A stretch of 8,730 nucleotides of DNA from Oscillospiraceae bacterium (GCA_017405545.1 JAFRAF010000039.1:1-8730); one strand, 5' to 3'. Counted from the first letter of the stretch, positions 1 through 6,187 are shown. Notes: generated by a model not told the origin, from the letters alone. Program-made: numbers and translations.

Positions 1-596
1 ATCTTCTCGTAGGCGTATGTAAGGGAGGCCAGCCCATACTCCCTGCGTATGCGCTCGGGGATATGGTCCTCCACCTCGTCTATACAGCGCTTGAGCGCCG
101 TCGAAGTTGAGCGCATTATCAGGCCCTGAGATATACCGGAGGTCAGCCTGTATACAGGTACGATTTTACCGGTCACAGAGCGGGGACCGGACTCCGCATC
201 ATATACGGGATTCGTCATGGAGGGCAGCTTCCCCTCCAGTGACACCTTGCCGTAGAACACATAGCTGTCACCCGGCTTCAATGCGTCCCTCTGCCAGGCC
301 TGATTGAAGAATGTAATATTCATAGACGAGCTCTCATCCACTACCCTGAGCTTTACAAGATCAAGGCCTTTGCGAATGCGGCTGAGCTTCGGCACGGTAG
401 CCACCATAGCGCGCACACAGGCCGTATCCCCGTCGAACAGGTCCTTTATGGCGCACTCCCGCCGTCTGTCCTCATATGCTCTGGGGAAATTGCATATCAG
501 ATCCCCGCAGGTATTGAGGCCCAGCCTGGCCATATGCTTTGCCCGATTCTCTCCCACTCCGGGCAAATATCTCACATTCATATCCAGCGCGGACAA
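1..596 (-). CDS. recG: ATP-dependent DNA helicase RecG, N-terminal part (cut by window edge)
   Basis: RecG is a superfamily 2 helicase that remodels stalled replication forks and Holliday junctions. About 198 N-terminal codons are present; the family is usually near 680-700 residues, so the helicase motor lies outside the window. Recognisable pieces are the opening YLPGVGENRA (about residues 10-19), FPRAYEDR (37-44), an OB-like wedge region with FFNQAW (96-101), NPVYD (129-133) and IVPVYRLTSGISQ (145-157). These match the RecG wedge domain, which grips the branched DNA. I chose a TTG start at 596 because GAGGTG (603-608 on the plus strand) sits six bases upstream. A GTG at 605 and an ATG at 581 are in frame but have poorer ribosome binding sites. 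The gene lies 204 bp downstream of sigG on the same strand and probably has its own promoter at 675-703. The identity is firm; the exact start is less so. Confidence 0.93.
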   Translation of the reverse strand, partial: MSALDMNVRYLPGVGENRAKHMARLGLNTCGDLICNFPRAYEDRRRECAIKDLFDGDTACVRAMVATVPKLSRIRKGLDLVKLRVVDESSSMNITFFNQAWQRDALKPGDSYVFYGKVSLEGKLPSMTNPVYDAESGPRSVTGKIVPVYRLTSGISQGLIMRSTSTALKRCIDEVEDHIPERIRREYGLASLTYAYEK

Positions 597-674
597 AGCG
601 TTCACCTCAGCTCGGCGCAAACAGGCTTTCTGCGCAGGCACAGAAAAGAGTTGTTTGCGGATAATTATTTTATT

Positions 675-703
675 ATTATATCACAGCATATTTCCAGCCG
701 CAA
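675..703 (-). promoter_or_regulatory. Probable recG promoter with extended -10
   Basis: On the minus strand a TATAAT box (675-680) is preceded by TGA, giving the extended -10 TGnTATAAT. A weak TTGCGG -35 (698-703) lies 17 bases further upstream. Transcription would begin near 668, leaving a leader of about 70 bases before the recG TTG start. The -10 is a perfect consensus; the -35 matches at only three positions. Confidence 0.55.
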
Positions 704-747
704 CGATACGGCAGCGCCGCATTTTCAATTCAAAGAAAGTTTAAGCT

Positions 748-775
748 CCGTATCCCGCTTTTCGGCAGAATACGG
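748..775 (-). terminator. Hairpin between sigG and recG, possible terminator
   Basis: The arms CCGTAT and ATACGG enclose an inner CCG/CGG pair with an AAAAG loop, forming a stable hairpin just after the sigG stop codon. On the minus strand it is followed by a poor U tract (about TTAAACTTTCTTT), so termination may be partial. It separates sigG from the candidate recG promoter. Confidence 0.42.
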
Positions 776-800
776 AACCCTTATTCCCAAGGCTGTGTTT

Positions 801-1571
801 TCATATACTCTTTTTTATCTGGTTTATGGCGTTCTTCTCAAGGCGAGACACCTGGGCCTGACTTATACCAAGAGCCGCCGACACCTGCATCTGGGTCTTG
901 CCTTCATAGAATCTGAGATTTAGTATACGTTTCTCCCGGCTTCCCAGTCTGGATATTGCCTCGTCTATGGCTATCTGCTCAAGCCAGCTCTCATCTGTGT
1001 TTTTCGTGTCCCCTATCTGATCCATCCCGCACACCGAGTCCCCTCCGTCCGTATATATGGGCTCATACAGGGATACAGGATCCATAACAGCGTCCATGGC
1101 TACGACGACGTCCTCCCTTTTCATTCCCAGCACAGCGGCGATCTCATCCACCGTGGGCTCACGCTGTTTTTCATTTATAAACTTCTCCTTGGCCTGCATT
1201 ACCTTGTACGCCGTGTCTCTGAGGCTCCGGCTCACCTTTATGGAACTGTTGTCCCTGAGATACCTTCTGATCTCACCTATTATCATGGGCACGCCGTAGG
1301 TTGAGAACTTCACGTTTAGGTTTATGTCAAAATTGTCGATGGCCTTCATAAGGCCTATACAGCCCACCTGAAACAGGTCGTCGGCGTTTTCCCCACGGCT
1401 GATAAATTTCTGTATCACTGACAGCACCAGACGCAGATTGCCCGCGATGAGCTCCTCTCTGGCCTGGAGATCCCCATTCTTGGTCCTTTTAAGCAATTCC
1501 ATCGTCTCCTCGCTTTTAAGGACCTTGAGCTTTGAGGTGTTGACCCCGCATATTTCGACTTTTCCCAGCAC
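801..1571 (-). CDS. sigG: RNA polymerase sporulation sigma factor SigG
   Basis: SigG is the late forespore-specific sigma factor that directs RNA polymerase to spore protection and germination genes. The 256-residue product has the family's characteristic opening KVEICGVNTSKL (4-15) and region 2 with DDLFQVGCIGLMKAIDNFD (64-82). KFSTYGVPMIIGEIRRYLRDN follows at about 88-108. Region 3 spans about 112-165, and region 4 has a helix-turn-helix around 226-246 ending SQAQVSRLEK. Length and motifs agree with Bacillus SigG, about 260 residues. The start is a GTG at 1571, exactly six bases after GGAGGT. An upstream in-frame ATG at 1649 would add 26 residues absent from the family. The gene follows the terminator of the upstream operon, so it is probably transcribed alone, as expected for a compartment-specific regulator. 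No spoIIGA-sigE pair is visible upstream, unlike in Bacillus. Confidence 0.96.
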   Translation of the reverse strand: MLGKVEICGVNTSKLKVLKSEETMELLKRTKNGDLQAREELIAGNLRLVLSVIQKFISRGENADDLFQVGCIGLMKAIDNFDINLNVKFSTYGVPMIIGEIRRYLRDNSSIKVSRSLRDTAYKVMQAKEKFINEKQREPTVDEIAAVLGMKREDVVVAMDAVMDPVSLYEPIYTDGGDSVCGMDQIGDTKNTDESWLEQIAIDEAISRLGSREKRILNLRFYEGKTQMQVSAALGISQAQVSRLEKNAINQIKKSI

Positions 1572-1573
1572 AA

Positions 1574-1584
1574 GTTTACCTCCA
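1574..1584 (-). promoter_or_regulatory. Ribosome binding site that fixes the sigG start
   Basis: The minus-strand sequence GGAGGTAAACTT directly precedes a GTG codon at 1571, giving ideal Shine-Dalgarno spacing. The next codons read LGKVEICGV, the usual N-terminus of SigG. This supports the shorter 256-residue protein over the longest ORF. Confidence 0.8.
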
Positions 1585-1618
1585 TCCATGCATGGATTCG
1601 GGTTTTTCCCGGCTATGT

Positions 1619-1647
1619 CATTTTTCCCAGCGGAGTCAGCTTTATTC
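1619..1647 (-). promoter_or_regulatory. Possible sigma-F/sigma-G type promoter of sigG
   Basis: On the minus strand a GAATA element (1643-1647) is followed after 15 bases by GGAAAAATG (1619-1627). This resembles the forespore sigma consensus (a G-nn-TA -35 and a GG-n-R-A-n-A -10), with a mismatch at the last -10 position. It would give a leader of about 40 bases and lies within the rejected N-terminal extension. Spotted by eye only; similar short matches occur by chance. Confidence 0.3.
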
Positions 1648-1686
1648 ATTTTTCAACTTATGTCCTCTACATTGAGCGGAAAGCAT

Positions 1687-1713
1687 AAAAAGAGACGGCC
1701 TTTTAGCCGTCTC
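1687..1713 (-). terminator. Intrinsic terminator of the PP2C-PP2C-HAD operon
   Basis: An 8-bp perfect stem (GAGACGGC with GCCGTCTC, six-base loop) is followed on the minus strand by TTTTT. It lies about 20 bases after the HAD phosphatase stop codon and separates that operon from sigG. Confidence 0.85.
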
Positions 1714-1733
1714 GGTTAATATCTTATATCAGA

Positions 1734-2387
1734 TTATTGTTCCAACACGATCTTTGTAAGCTCGTCCGGTGACGATATTATCACATCTGCGCCCTTTTCC
1801 TCCAGGGTCGACCTGTCGCGGAAGCCCCAGTCGACTATTATTGCGTCAACTCCGGAGTTTTCGGCCGTGCTTATATCCACCTCGGAATCACCCACGTACA
1901 GTGCGTCCTTTTCCGCAAGACCGAAGCGCTCCAGCGCCAGCCTCACCATATCCGGGGCGGGCTTTTTGTCCACTCCCGGGTGTTCGCCCACCGAGAAATC
2001 GATAAGCTCCCCGAAAAAATCCCTGCAAAGCTTCTGGGTAAACCGGTCGGCCTTGTTTGAGGCCACGGCGGTCATACAGCCGGCCTCCTTGAGTTCCTTC
2101 AGCATGGGGATTATCCCCTCATACAGGCGGGCATAATCCCTGTAGTGCACGTCATAATAGGCTTTCAGCTCTGCGAACACCTGCTCCTGCACATCGTCCG
2201 GGGTTCCATCCGGCACAGCCCGGGATATGAGCTTCCTCAATCCGTTGCCCACGAAGCGTCTGACCTCGTCCCTGCTGCGCTCCGGCAGGCCATAGGCTGC
2301 AAGCGCGTGATTTACGCAGTGCCAGAGATCGTCAAGTGTATAGAGAAGGGTTCCGTCCAGATCGAAAATGACAACCCTGTATTTCAA
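1734..2387 (-). CDS. HAD-superfamily hydrolase, phosphoglycolate phosphatase-like
   Basis: This 217-residue cytoplasmic enzyme has all four HAD motifs. Motif I is DLDGT (D9 nucleophile, D11 acid/base), motif II VASNK (S110), motif III the KKP segment (K142), and motif IV GDSEVD (D167, D171). Residues of about 15-85 form the helical cap typical of the Gph/PgpB-like subfamily, and FVGNGL (45-50) is common in these proteins. The substrate cannot be read from the sequence; a small phosphate ester such as 2-phosphoglycolate is the family default. The start must be TTG at 2387, because TGA and TAG lie in frame just upstream and motif I begins at residue 9. The ribosome binding site is weak (GATAGG or a more distant GGAAG). 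It lies 42 bp after the second PP2C gene and looks co-transcribed with both phosphatases, a link whose meaning is unknown. Confidence 0.88.
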   Translation of the reverse strand: MKYRVVIFDLDGTLLYTLDDLWHCVNHALAAYGLPERSRDEVRRFVGNGLRKLISRAVPDGTPDDVQEQVFAELKAYYDVHYRDYARLYEGIIPMLKELKEAGCMTAVASNKADRFTQKLCRDFFGELIDFSVGEHPGVDKKPAPDMVRLALERFGLAEKDALYVGDSEVDISTAENSGVDAIIVDWGFRDRSTLEEKGADVIISSPDELTKIVLEQ

Positions 2388-2429
2388 AACCTATCACTTC
2401 CCGCAAAAACCATATGGGCAAAAACGCTT

Positions 2430-3155
2430 TTACAGCTGTACAAATACCGCCGCTGCCGTATTGTTGTCGTTACTGCCGTTTGCCCGCTGCTGAAGCCTCA
2501 GCCTCATGAACTCAAGCCACTGTTTCGGGTTCTCGGACTTGCACAGGTCCACGAGCATCTCGGTCTCATACACATATTCCCAGAAACCGTCAGTACAAAT
2601 TAAAAAGGCGTTTAAGCCCCCATGAAGCGGGGTGGTCTCGGAAATTTCCGGCTGGACTCCTTCTTTTGTACCCAATGCCATAAGCACCTGATTTCTGCCC
2701 TTGTGGAAGCGTATTCCGTTGGCGTCGATTTTCCCGATGTCCACCGCAAGCTGGGGGAGGCTGTGGTCGACAGTTTGAGAGATAAGCTCCCCGCCGTAAA
2801 AATGATATATCCTCGTATCCCCCACATGGGCCCAGCATGCCCTGTCTCCCTCAATAAACAGGGCGGCAGCTGTAGTTTTCATCTCACATCCGGGGCACTG
2901 TATGGCATATACGCCCGCGTTGGCCAGTTGAAACATGACGCCAATCTGTCCCGGGTCAGGCAGGGACGCGTTATAGCCCCTGTATCCGCTGAAAATGGCC
3001 CGGACAGCCTCTCTTGACGCCTGTTCCCCGCCTCCGTATGCACCGAGCCCGTCGGCCACTACGGCACAGCATTTATTGCCGTTTACAGTGGCGTGGACAA
3101 AATCCTCATTTATCTCCAGACCGCCCCGGCTGGAATAATAAGCAGCGCTTATCAA
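2430..3155 (-). CDS. PP2C-family protein phosphatase (second of tandem pair)
   Basis: This is a 241-residue single-domain PP2C (PPM) phosphatase, a metal-dependent enzyme that removes phosphate from Ser/Thr residues. Metal-binding and core motifs are present in order: NED (E17, D18), VADGLGAYGGG (D35), AHVGDTRIY (D113), CTDG (D189) and NDNNTA (D230, N231). There is no signal peptide or membrane segment, so it should be cytoplasmic. The start is a TTG at 3155 with GAGGTG five bases upstream; no better in-frame ATG precedes the NED motif. It lies 64 bp downstream of the other PP2C gene but is clearly diverged from it. For example, it lacks the RPTQED form of motif 1 and has MKTTAAAL in place of the usual GSTA segment. 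Catalytic activity is likely because the acidic metal ligands are kept. The target phosphoprotein and partner kinase are not visible. Confidence 0.88.
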   Translation of the reverse strand: MISAAYYSSRGGLEINEDFVHATVNGNKCCAVVADGLGAYGGGEQASREAVRAIFSGYRGYNASLPDPGQIGVMFQLANAGVYAIQCPGCEMKTTAAALFIEGDRACWAHVGDTRIYHFYGGELISQTVDHSLPQLAVDIGKIDANGIRFHKGRNQVLMALGTKEGVQPEISETTPLHGGLNAFLICTDGFWEYVYETEMLVDLCKSENPKQWLEFMRLRLQQRANGSNDNNTAAAVFVQL

Positions 3156-3219
3156 TGTAACACCTCATTAGAATCCGATAAAACCCGCGTCTTCGCCGCC
3201 CAATGCGGAAAAGCGTGTC

Positions 3220-3990
3220 CTATACACCCAGAATTATCGCGGTATAGTTGTCCTGATGCGCGACGTCCTTTTCGTAAATCCCGGCCTGAAGCAACTCTGC
3301 CGCGTCGTAAACGTTTTTATTCAAAACAGCCGCCAGTTCTGCGTCAGACAGGGTCGTGTACACGCCGTCGGTCATAAGTATCACTTTGTCTCCGCTGTGC
3401 AGCGGAAATGGCCTTATATTCCTGTCAATATGCTTCAGCTCACCCATGCCCATATAACTGACCAGTTCTTTTCTGTGTATACTCAGCTGGGCGTCGTCAA
3501 AGCTTATTTTCCCGCTTACGGCGCATCGGTCAAGCTCCAGACCGTAGTTGTGCTCCTGGTTCAGAAGGGTGAGAACGCCGTTCCTATAGAGGCATATGTG
3601 GCTGTCCCCTACGGCGGCCCAGTACAGCATGTCTTTGTGTACAAGGGCGACAATGACAGTCGAGCCGCTTTGCTTAACTCCGTCGGGCCCCAGCATCTCG
3701 TTGACGTTGCTGCTGCACTGCTGGAGCATATCATACAGGTCATCCACGGGTGAATCAATACTCTCCTTCGCCTCAAAGGATGCTGCCAGGCTGTTGACGA
3801 CACAGGCGCTGACCAGGTCGCCGGAGGCGAGACCGCCCATACCGTCAGCAACAACGGCAAACAGTCCGCAGGCCTCCAGCTTCTCCGTATCGGAGATATC
3901 TGATATGCACCAGGAATCCTCCTGCGTCGGGCGCTTTCCCACATCACAGACCTGCGCCGCAGTTATACGCATCTTTTTTCCCGATTCCAT
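3220..3990 (-). CDS. PP2C-family protein phosphatase (first of tandem pair)
   Basis: This 256-residue PP2C/PPM Ser/Thr protein phosphatase is close in form to the bacterial PrpC/Stp type. Motifs in order are RPTQEDSW (E24, D25), VADGMGGLASGD (D49), GSTVIVAL (108-115), WAAVGDSHICLYRNG (D129), SYMGMGE (178-184), LMTDGVY (D208) and QDNYTA (D247, N248). All expected metal ligands are present. It has no transmembrane segment. The ATG at 3990 has AGGTG seven bases upstream and is preferred to the internal Met7. It is the first gene of a three-gene minus-strand operon driven by the promoter at 4108-4136, with a leader of about 110 bases. In many Firmicutes stp/prpC sits next to the PASTA kinase prkC. 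Here the neighbour is a second PP2C, so this pair may belong to a separate signalling circuit; that is inference. Confidence 0.92.
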   Translation of the reverse strand: MESGKKMRITAAQVCDVGKRPTQEDSWCISDISDTEKLEACGLFAVVADGMGGLASGDLVSACVVNSLAASFEAKESIDSPVDDLYDMLQQCSSNVNEMLGPDGVKQSGSTVIVALVHKDMLYWAAVGDSHICLYRNGVLTLLNQEHNYGLELDRCAVSGKISFDDAQLSIHRKELVSYMGMGELKHIDRNIRPFPLHSGDKVILMTDGVYTTLSDAELAAVLNKNVYDAAELLQAGIYEKDVAHQDNYTAIILGV

Positions 3991-4025
3991 ATCATCACAC
4001 CTTTCTCTGTATGGAGACTAATACA

Positions 4026-4038
4026 CCCCGTAGCGGGG
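4026..4038. other. Small GC hairpin in the PP2C operon leader
   Basis: CCCCG and CGGGG flank a three-base loop within the 5' leader of the PP2C operon, about 36 bases before the start codon. It has no U tract on either side, so it is not a normal terminator. Any regulatory role is unproven. Confidence 0.3.
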
Positions 4039-4107
4039 CAGCAGCATTCGCCTGTTTCGTGCTGGTAACGACATAATTGTGCAATGTCCTACATGCCTGT
4101 CTTATTG

Positions 4108-4136
4108 ATAATATACTAAAAATCCTATTTTTTCAA
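4108..4136 (-). promoter_or_regulatory. Sigma-A-type promoter of the PP2C operon
   Basis: On the minus strand TTGAAA (4131-4136) and TATTAT (4108-4113) are separated by exactly 17 bases, in an AT-rich context. Each box has one mismatch from consensus. Transcription should start near 4101 and run into the PP2C gene at 3990. Confidence 0.75.
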
Positions 4137-4138
4137 TA

Positions 4139-4264
4139 CTATTTTGCAAAAAGTCCACATATACCGCTTTCTACGGCGCCTTCGACCTCTAAAAACAGCT
4201 CGTGTCCCGCTCCGTTTTTGCAGATGGATTCCAATGCTTCAATAGAAGATGAAGGACTTGTCAT
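4139..4264 (-). CDS. Possible small ORF, 41 codons, unknown function
   Basis: An ATG at 4264 opens 41 codons ending in TAG at 4139. The peptide begins MTSPSSSIEALE and ends GICGLFAK. It is mildly acidic and has no transmembrane segment, signal sequence or recognised motif. The frame stays open upstream through a Lys-rich stretch to a TGA near 4328, so a TTG at 4291 is another possible start. Neither start has a good ribosome binding site. Upstream lies the promoter and body of the oppositely oriented tRNA-Leu(CAG); downstream the stop codon nearly touches the -35 of the PP2C promoter. It could be a small gene, the worn 3' end of a former gene, or chance. I do not recognise it. Confidence 0.25.
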   Translation of the reverse strand: MTSPSSSIEALESICKNGAGHELFLEVEGAVESGICGLFAK

Positions 4265-4295
4265 ATGACTTTTTTTAATTTTTTCCCGCAAGCCC

Positions 4296-4324
4296 TTGAC
4301 ATAATCCCGATTTGATGTTATTAT
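4296..4324 (+). promoter_or_regulatory. Consensus promoter of tRNA-Leu(CAG)
   Basis: A perfect TTGACA (4296-4301) is followed after 17 bases by TATTAT (4319-4324), one mismatch from TATAAT. Transcription should begin about 10 bases before the mature tRNA at 4342, typical of a strong stable-RNA promoter. The same transcript could reach the transporter gene if the terminator at 4438-4466 is read through. Confidence 0.85.
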
Positions 4325-4341
4325 ACATCACGCTGATTTAT

Positions 4342-4429
4342 GCGCGAGTGGTGGAATTGGCAGACTCGCTAGATTCAGGTTCTAGTGCTCACTACGGGCG
4401 TGCGGGTTCAAGTCCCGCCTCGCGCACCA
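4342..4429 (+). tRNA. tRNA-Leu, anticodon CAG
   Basis: This class II tRNA gene has a 7-bp acceptor stem (GCGCGAG with CTCGCGC), discriminator A and an encoded CCA at 4427-4429. The anticodon stem CTAGA/TCTAG carries a seven-base loop with CAG at 4376-4378, which reads the Leu codon CUG. A long variable arm follows, then a T arm with GGTTCAAGTCC. The size of 88 bases and the long variable arm fit leucine. It is followed by its own terminator and then the transporter gene. Confidence 0.96.
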
Positions 4430-4437
4430 TAATTTGA

Positions 4438-4466
4438 GGGGAAATCCAACAGGATTTCCCTTTTTT
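4438..4466 (+). terminator. Intrinsic terminator after tRNA-Leu(CAG)
   Basis: A 9-bp perfect stem (GGGAAATCC with GGATTTCCC, loop AACA) is followed by six T residues at 4461-4466. It lies eight bases after the tRNA CCA end and 27 bases before the transporter start codon. Confidence 0.88.
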
Positions 4467-4493
4467 ATTGAAGCAGCTGTACAGGGGGACGTA

Positions 4494-6086
4494 ATGAAAT
4501 CGAAACGCACAAGCATCCTGCTCAATATGCGGGGCGTGGATGAAGCTTCAGAGATAATAAATACGTGGCTTTCCGAGGCGGGCAAAAACCCGAAGGACAT
4601 TCTCCGTGCACGCCTCACCATGGAAGAACTGCTAGCGAAAATATGCACCCACAACGGCGAGGAGGGCGAGGCAGAGCTCCGCCTCAGCGCACACCTGGGC
4701 CATTACAATCTGCGCGTACTCTACGCCGGTGATCGATATGACCCAACTGACGACGACGAAAATGAGATGGAAGAGTGGTCATCTGAGATTCTCTCACGCA
4801 CCGGCTTCCAGCCCTCATGGCGCTGGCGCGGCGGGCACAACGAGCTCGTGCTTTCTCTTCCCCGCGCTAAGGTCAGCTCGGAGTTCATCATGCTCGCATG
4901 TGTCGTCGCCTCCGTTGTTGTCGGATTGTCGGGCGCATATATTCCGGAAGGGCTTAAAGACGCCTTATCTACCTTCGTGCTCTCCTTCCTCTCCGACGGC
5001 TTCTTCAATCTTTTAAACACTTTTATCGGACTGTTGATCTTTTTCTCCATAGTAACCGGCATATGCGGCATCGGCAGCGCCGCATCACTGAGTAAGATCG
5101 GAAAAGTCATGATGACCCGATTTATAGGCTATTCTTTTTTAATCAACGCCTTCAGTGTTTTGGCCGCAAGGCTGTGCTTCCATACGGGAAGCGGGGCCGC
5201 TGAGAGCGGAGAATCCCAGATCCTTGAGGTCATGAATATGCTGTTTGGAATCCTGCCCTCCAACCCCATAAAACCCTTTGTAGATGGCAACACGCTTCAA
5301 ATCGTTTTTCTGGCCGCATTCATCGGGGTGATCCTGATGTTCAGCGGGAGCAGGACCGAAGTGCTCAGGGCCTGGACATATCAGGCCCAGGAGGTCATTT
5401 CAAAAGCCGTGTCTCTTATCTGCGCACTGATCCCGATCTACATATTCTCATCTCTCGTCACACAGCTGTGGCAAAACGGCAGTGAGCTGTTCATAAACCT
5501 TTGGAAGCCTTTACTCTTTTGTATTGCTGTATCAATAGTTTTCATGGCAGGTTACATCATTTTAATATGCTGGAAGCTCAAGGTCAGGGTCGGTGTACTG
5601 ATACCAAAGCTGCTTCCCGGAACAATCATAGGCTTAACAACCGCGTCATCCTCAGCGGCATTCGCCACCATGCTTGAGATCAACGACAAAAAAATGGGCA
5701 TAGCGCCTGAGATTTCCAGAACCGGCGTTCCCATAGGCTCAATGCTCTTTGCGGGAACAAGCGCAATGCTGTACGTGACCACATGTATTTTCCTGGCAGA
5801 ACAGCACGGCGTGAGTACAAATGTCGCCTGGTGGATCACCTTCTGGATAATGAGCACACTGATCACAATGGCTACCCCCCCTGTCGCAGGCGGCCCCGTC
5901 TCATGCCTTTCCATCATGATGATGCAGATGAATATCCCCATGAGCGGACTGGCCATAGGCGTAGCGCTTCTGATGCTGATAGATTTCATCCTCACGGGCG
6001 TGCGTATTCCCTGTCTTCAGATCGAACTCGCCCTGCAGGCCTATAAACTGGACATGCTTGACATTGACAAGCTCAGACAGCCGTAA
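4494..6086 (+). CDS. SDF/DAACS-family symporter with N-terminal GHKL-like domain
   Basis: This 530-residue membrane protein has two parts. Residues 1 to about 125 are soluble and resemble a GHKL/anti-sigma-type ATPase fold. LTMEELLAKICTHNG (41-55) aligns by eye with the N-box helix of SpoIIAB-like proteins, with Asn replaced by Lys49, and YAGDRYDP (77-84) stands where a DxGxG box would be. Residues of about 128-515 form hydrophobic segments of a dicarboxylate/amino acid:cation symporter. Marks are NPIKPFVDGNTLQIVFLAA (257-275), the serine-rich hairpin TASSSAAF (383-390), the segment LFAGTSAMLY (418-427) and the hairpin TPPVAGGPVS (461-470). The family normally imports glutamate, aspartate or C4-dicarboxylates with Na+ or H+, but several key residues differ here, so the substrate is unknown. 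I chose ATG at 4494, preceded by GGGGG; an ATG at 4434 would begin ahead of the tRNA terminator hairpin. No promoter is seen between that terminator and the gene. Confidence 0.85.
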   Translation: MKSKRTSILLNMRGVDEASEIINTWLSEAGKNPKDILRARLTMEELLAKICTHNGEEGEAELRLSAHLGHYNLRVLYAGDRYDPTDDDENEMEEWSSEILSRTGFQPSWRWRGGHNELVLSLPRAKVSSEFIMLACVVASVVVGLSGAYIPEGLKDALSTFVLSFLSDGFFNLLNTFIGLLIFFSIVTGICGIGSAASLSKIGKVMMTRFIGYSFLINAFSVLAARLCFHTGSGAAESGESQILEVMNMLFGILPSNPIKPFVDGNTLQIVFLAAFIGVILMFSGSRTEVLRAWTYQAQEVISKAVSLICALIPIYIFSSLVTQLWQNGSELFINLWKPLLFCIAVSIVFMAGYIILICWKLKVRVGVLIPKLLPGTIIGLTTASSSAAFATMLEINDKKMGIAPEISRTGVPIGSMLFAGTSAMLYVTTCIFLAEQHGVSTNVAWWITFWIMSTLITMATPPVAGGPVSCLSIMMMQMNIPMSGLAIGVALLMLIDFILTGVRIPCLQIELALQAYKLDMLDIDKLRQP

Positions 6087-6095
6087 TCACTATAG

Positions 6096-6137
6096 CAAAT
6101 AATCGCCGCAGCTTGTAAAGTCTGCGGCGATTATTTG
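6096..6137 (+). terminator. Long inverted repeat, terminator of the transporter gene
   Basis: Two perfect 16-base arms (6096-6111 and 6122-6137, reading CAAATAATCGCCGCAG and its complement) flank a ten-base loop, nine bases after the transporter stop. The right arm ends ATTATTTG and is followed by TTCATTT, giving an imperfect U-rich tail. Because the arms are symmetrical it may also act on transcripts from the opposite strand. Confidence 0.75.
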
Positions 6138-6149
6138 TTCATTTAAAGT

Positions 6150-6184
6150 AAAACGCCGTCGCGAACAATACGAAGACCGCGGCG
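6150..6184 (-). terminator. Probable terminator of tRNA-Leu(UAA)
   Basis: On the minus strand, just after the tRNA 3' end, CGCCG (6180-6184) can pair with CGGCG (6154-6158), extended by two pairs past a bulged A, and is followed by TTTTAC. The stem is GC-rich with a short U tract. Confidence 0.5.
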
Positions 6185-6187
6185 ACG

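Noticed and set aside
304..923. Plus-strand ORFs across recG, the intergenic region and the sigG 3' end
   Set aside because: They are antisense to clearly conserved genes, have no ribosome binding sites, and show low-quality composition.
1572..1649. 26-codon N-terminal extension of sigG from an ATG at 1649
   Set aside because: It has no good ribosome binding site, is absent from SigG family proteins, and a GTG at 1571 follows a GGAGGT with ideal spacing.
4434..4493. 20-codon N-terminal extension of the transporter from an ATG at 4434
   Set aside because: The extension would be encoded by the tRNA terminator hairpin and its T tract. The ATG at 4494 has a GGGGG site upstream.
4382..4654. Minus-strand ORF of 90 codons ending ARRDLNPHARSEH
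   Set aside because: Its C-terminal part is the antisense translation of the tRNA-Leu gene, a known artefact, and the rest is antisense to the transporter.
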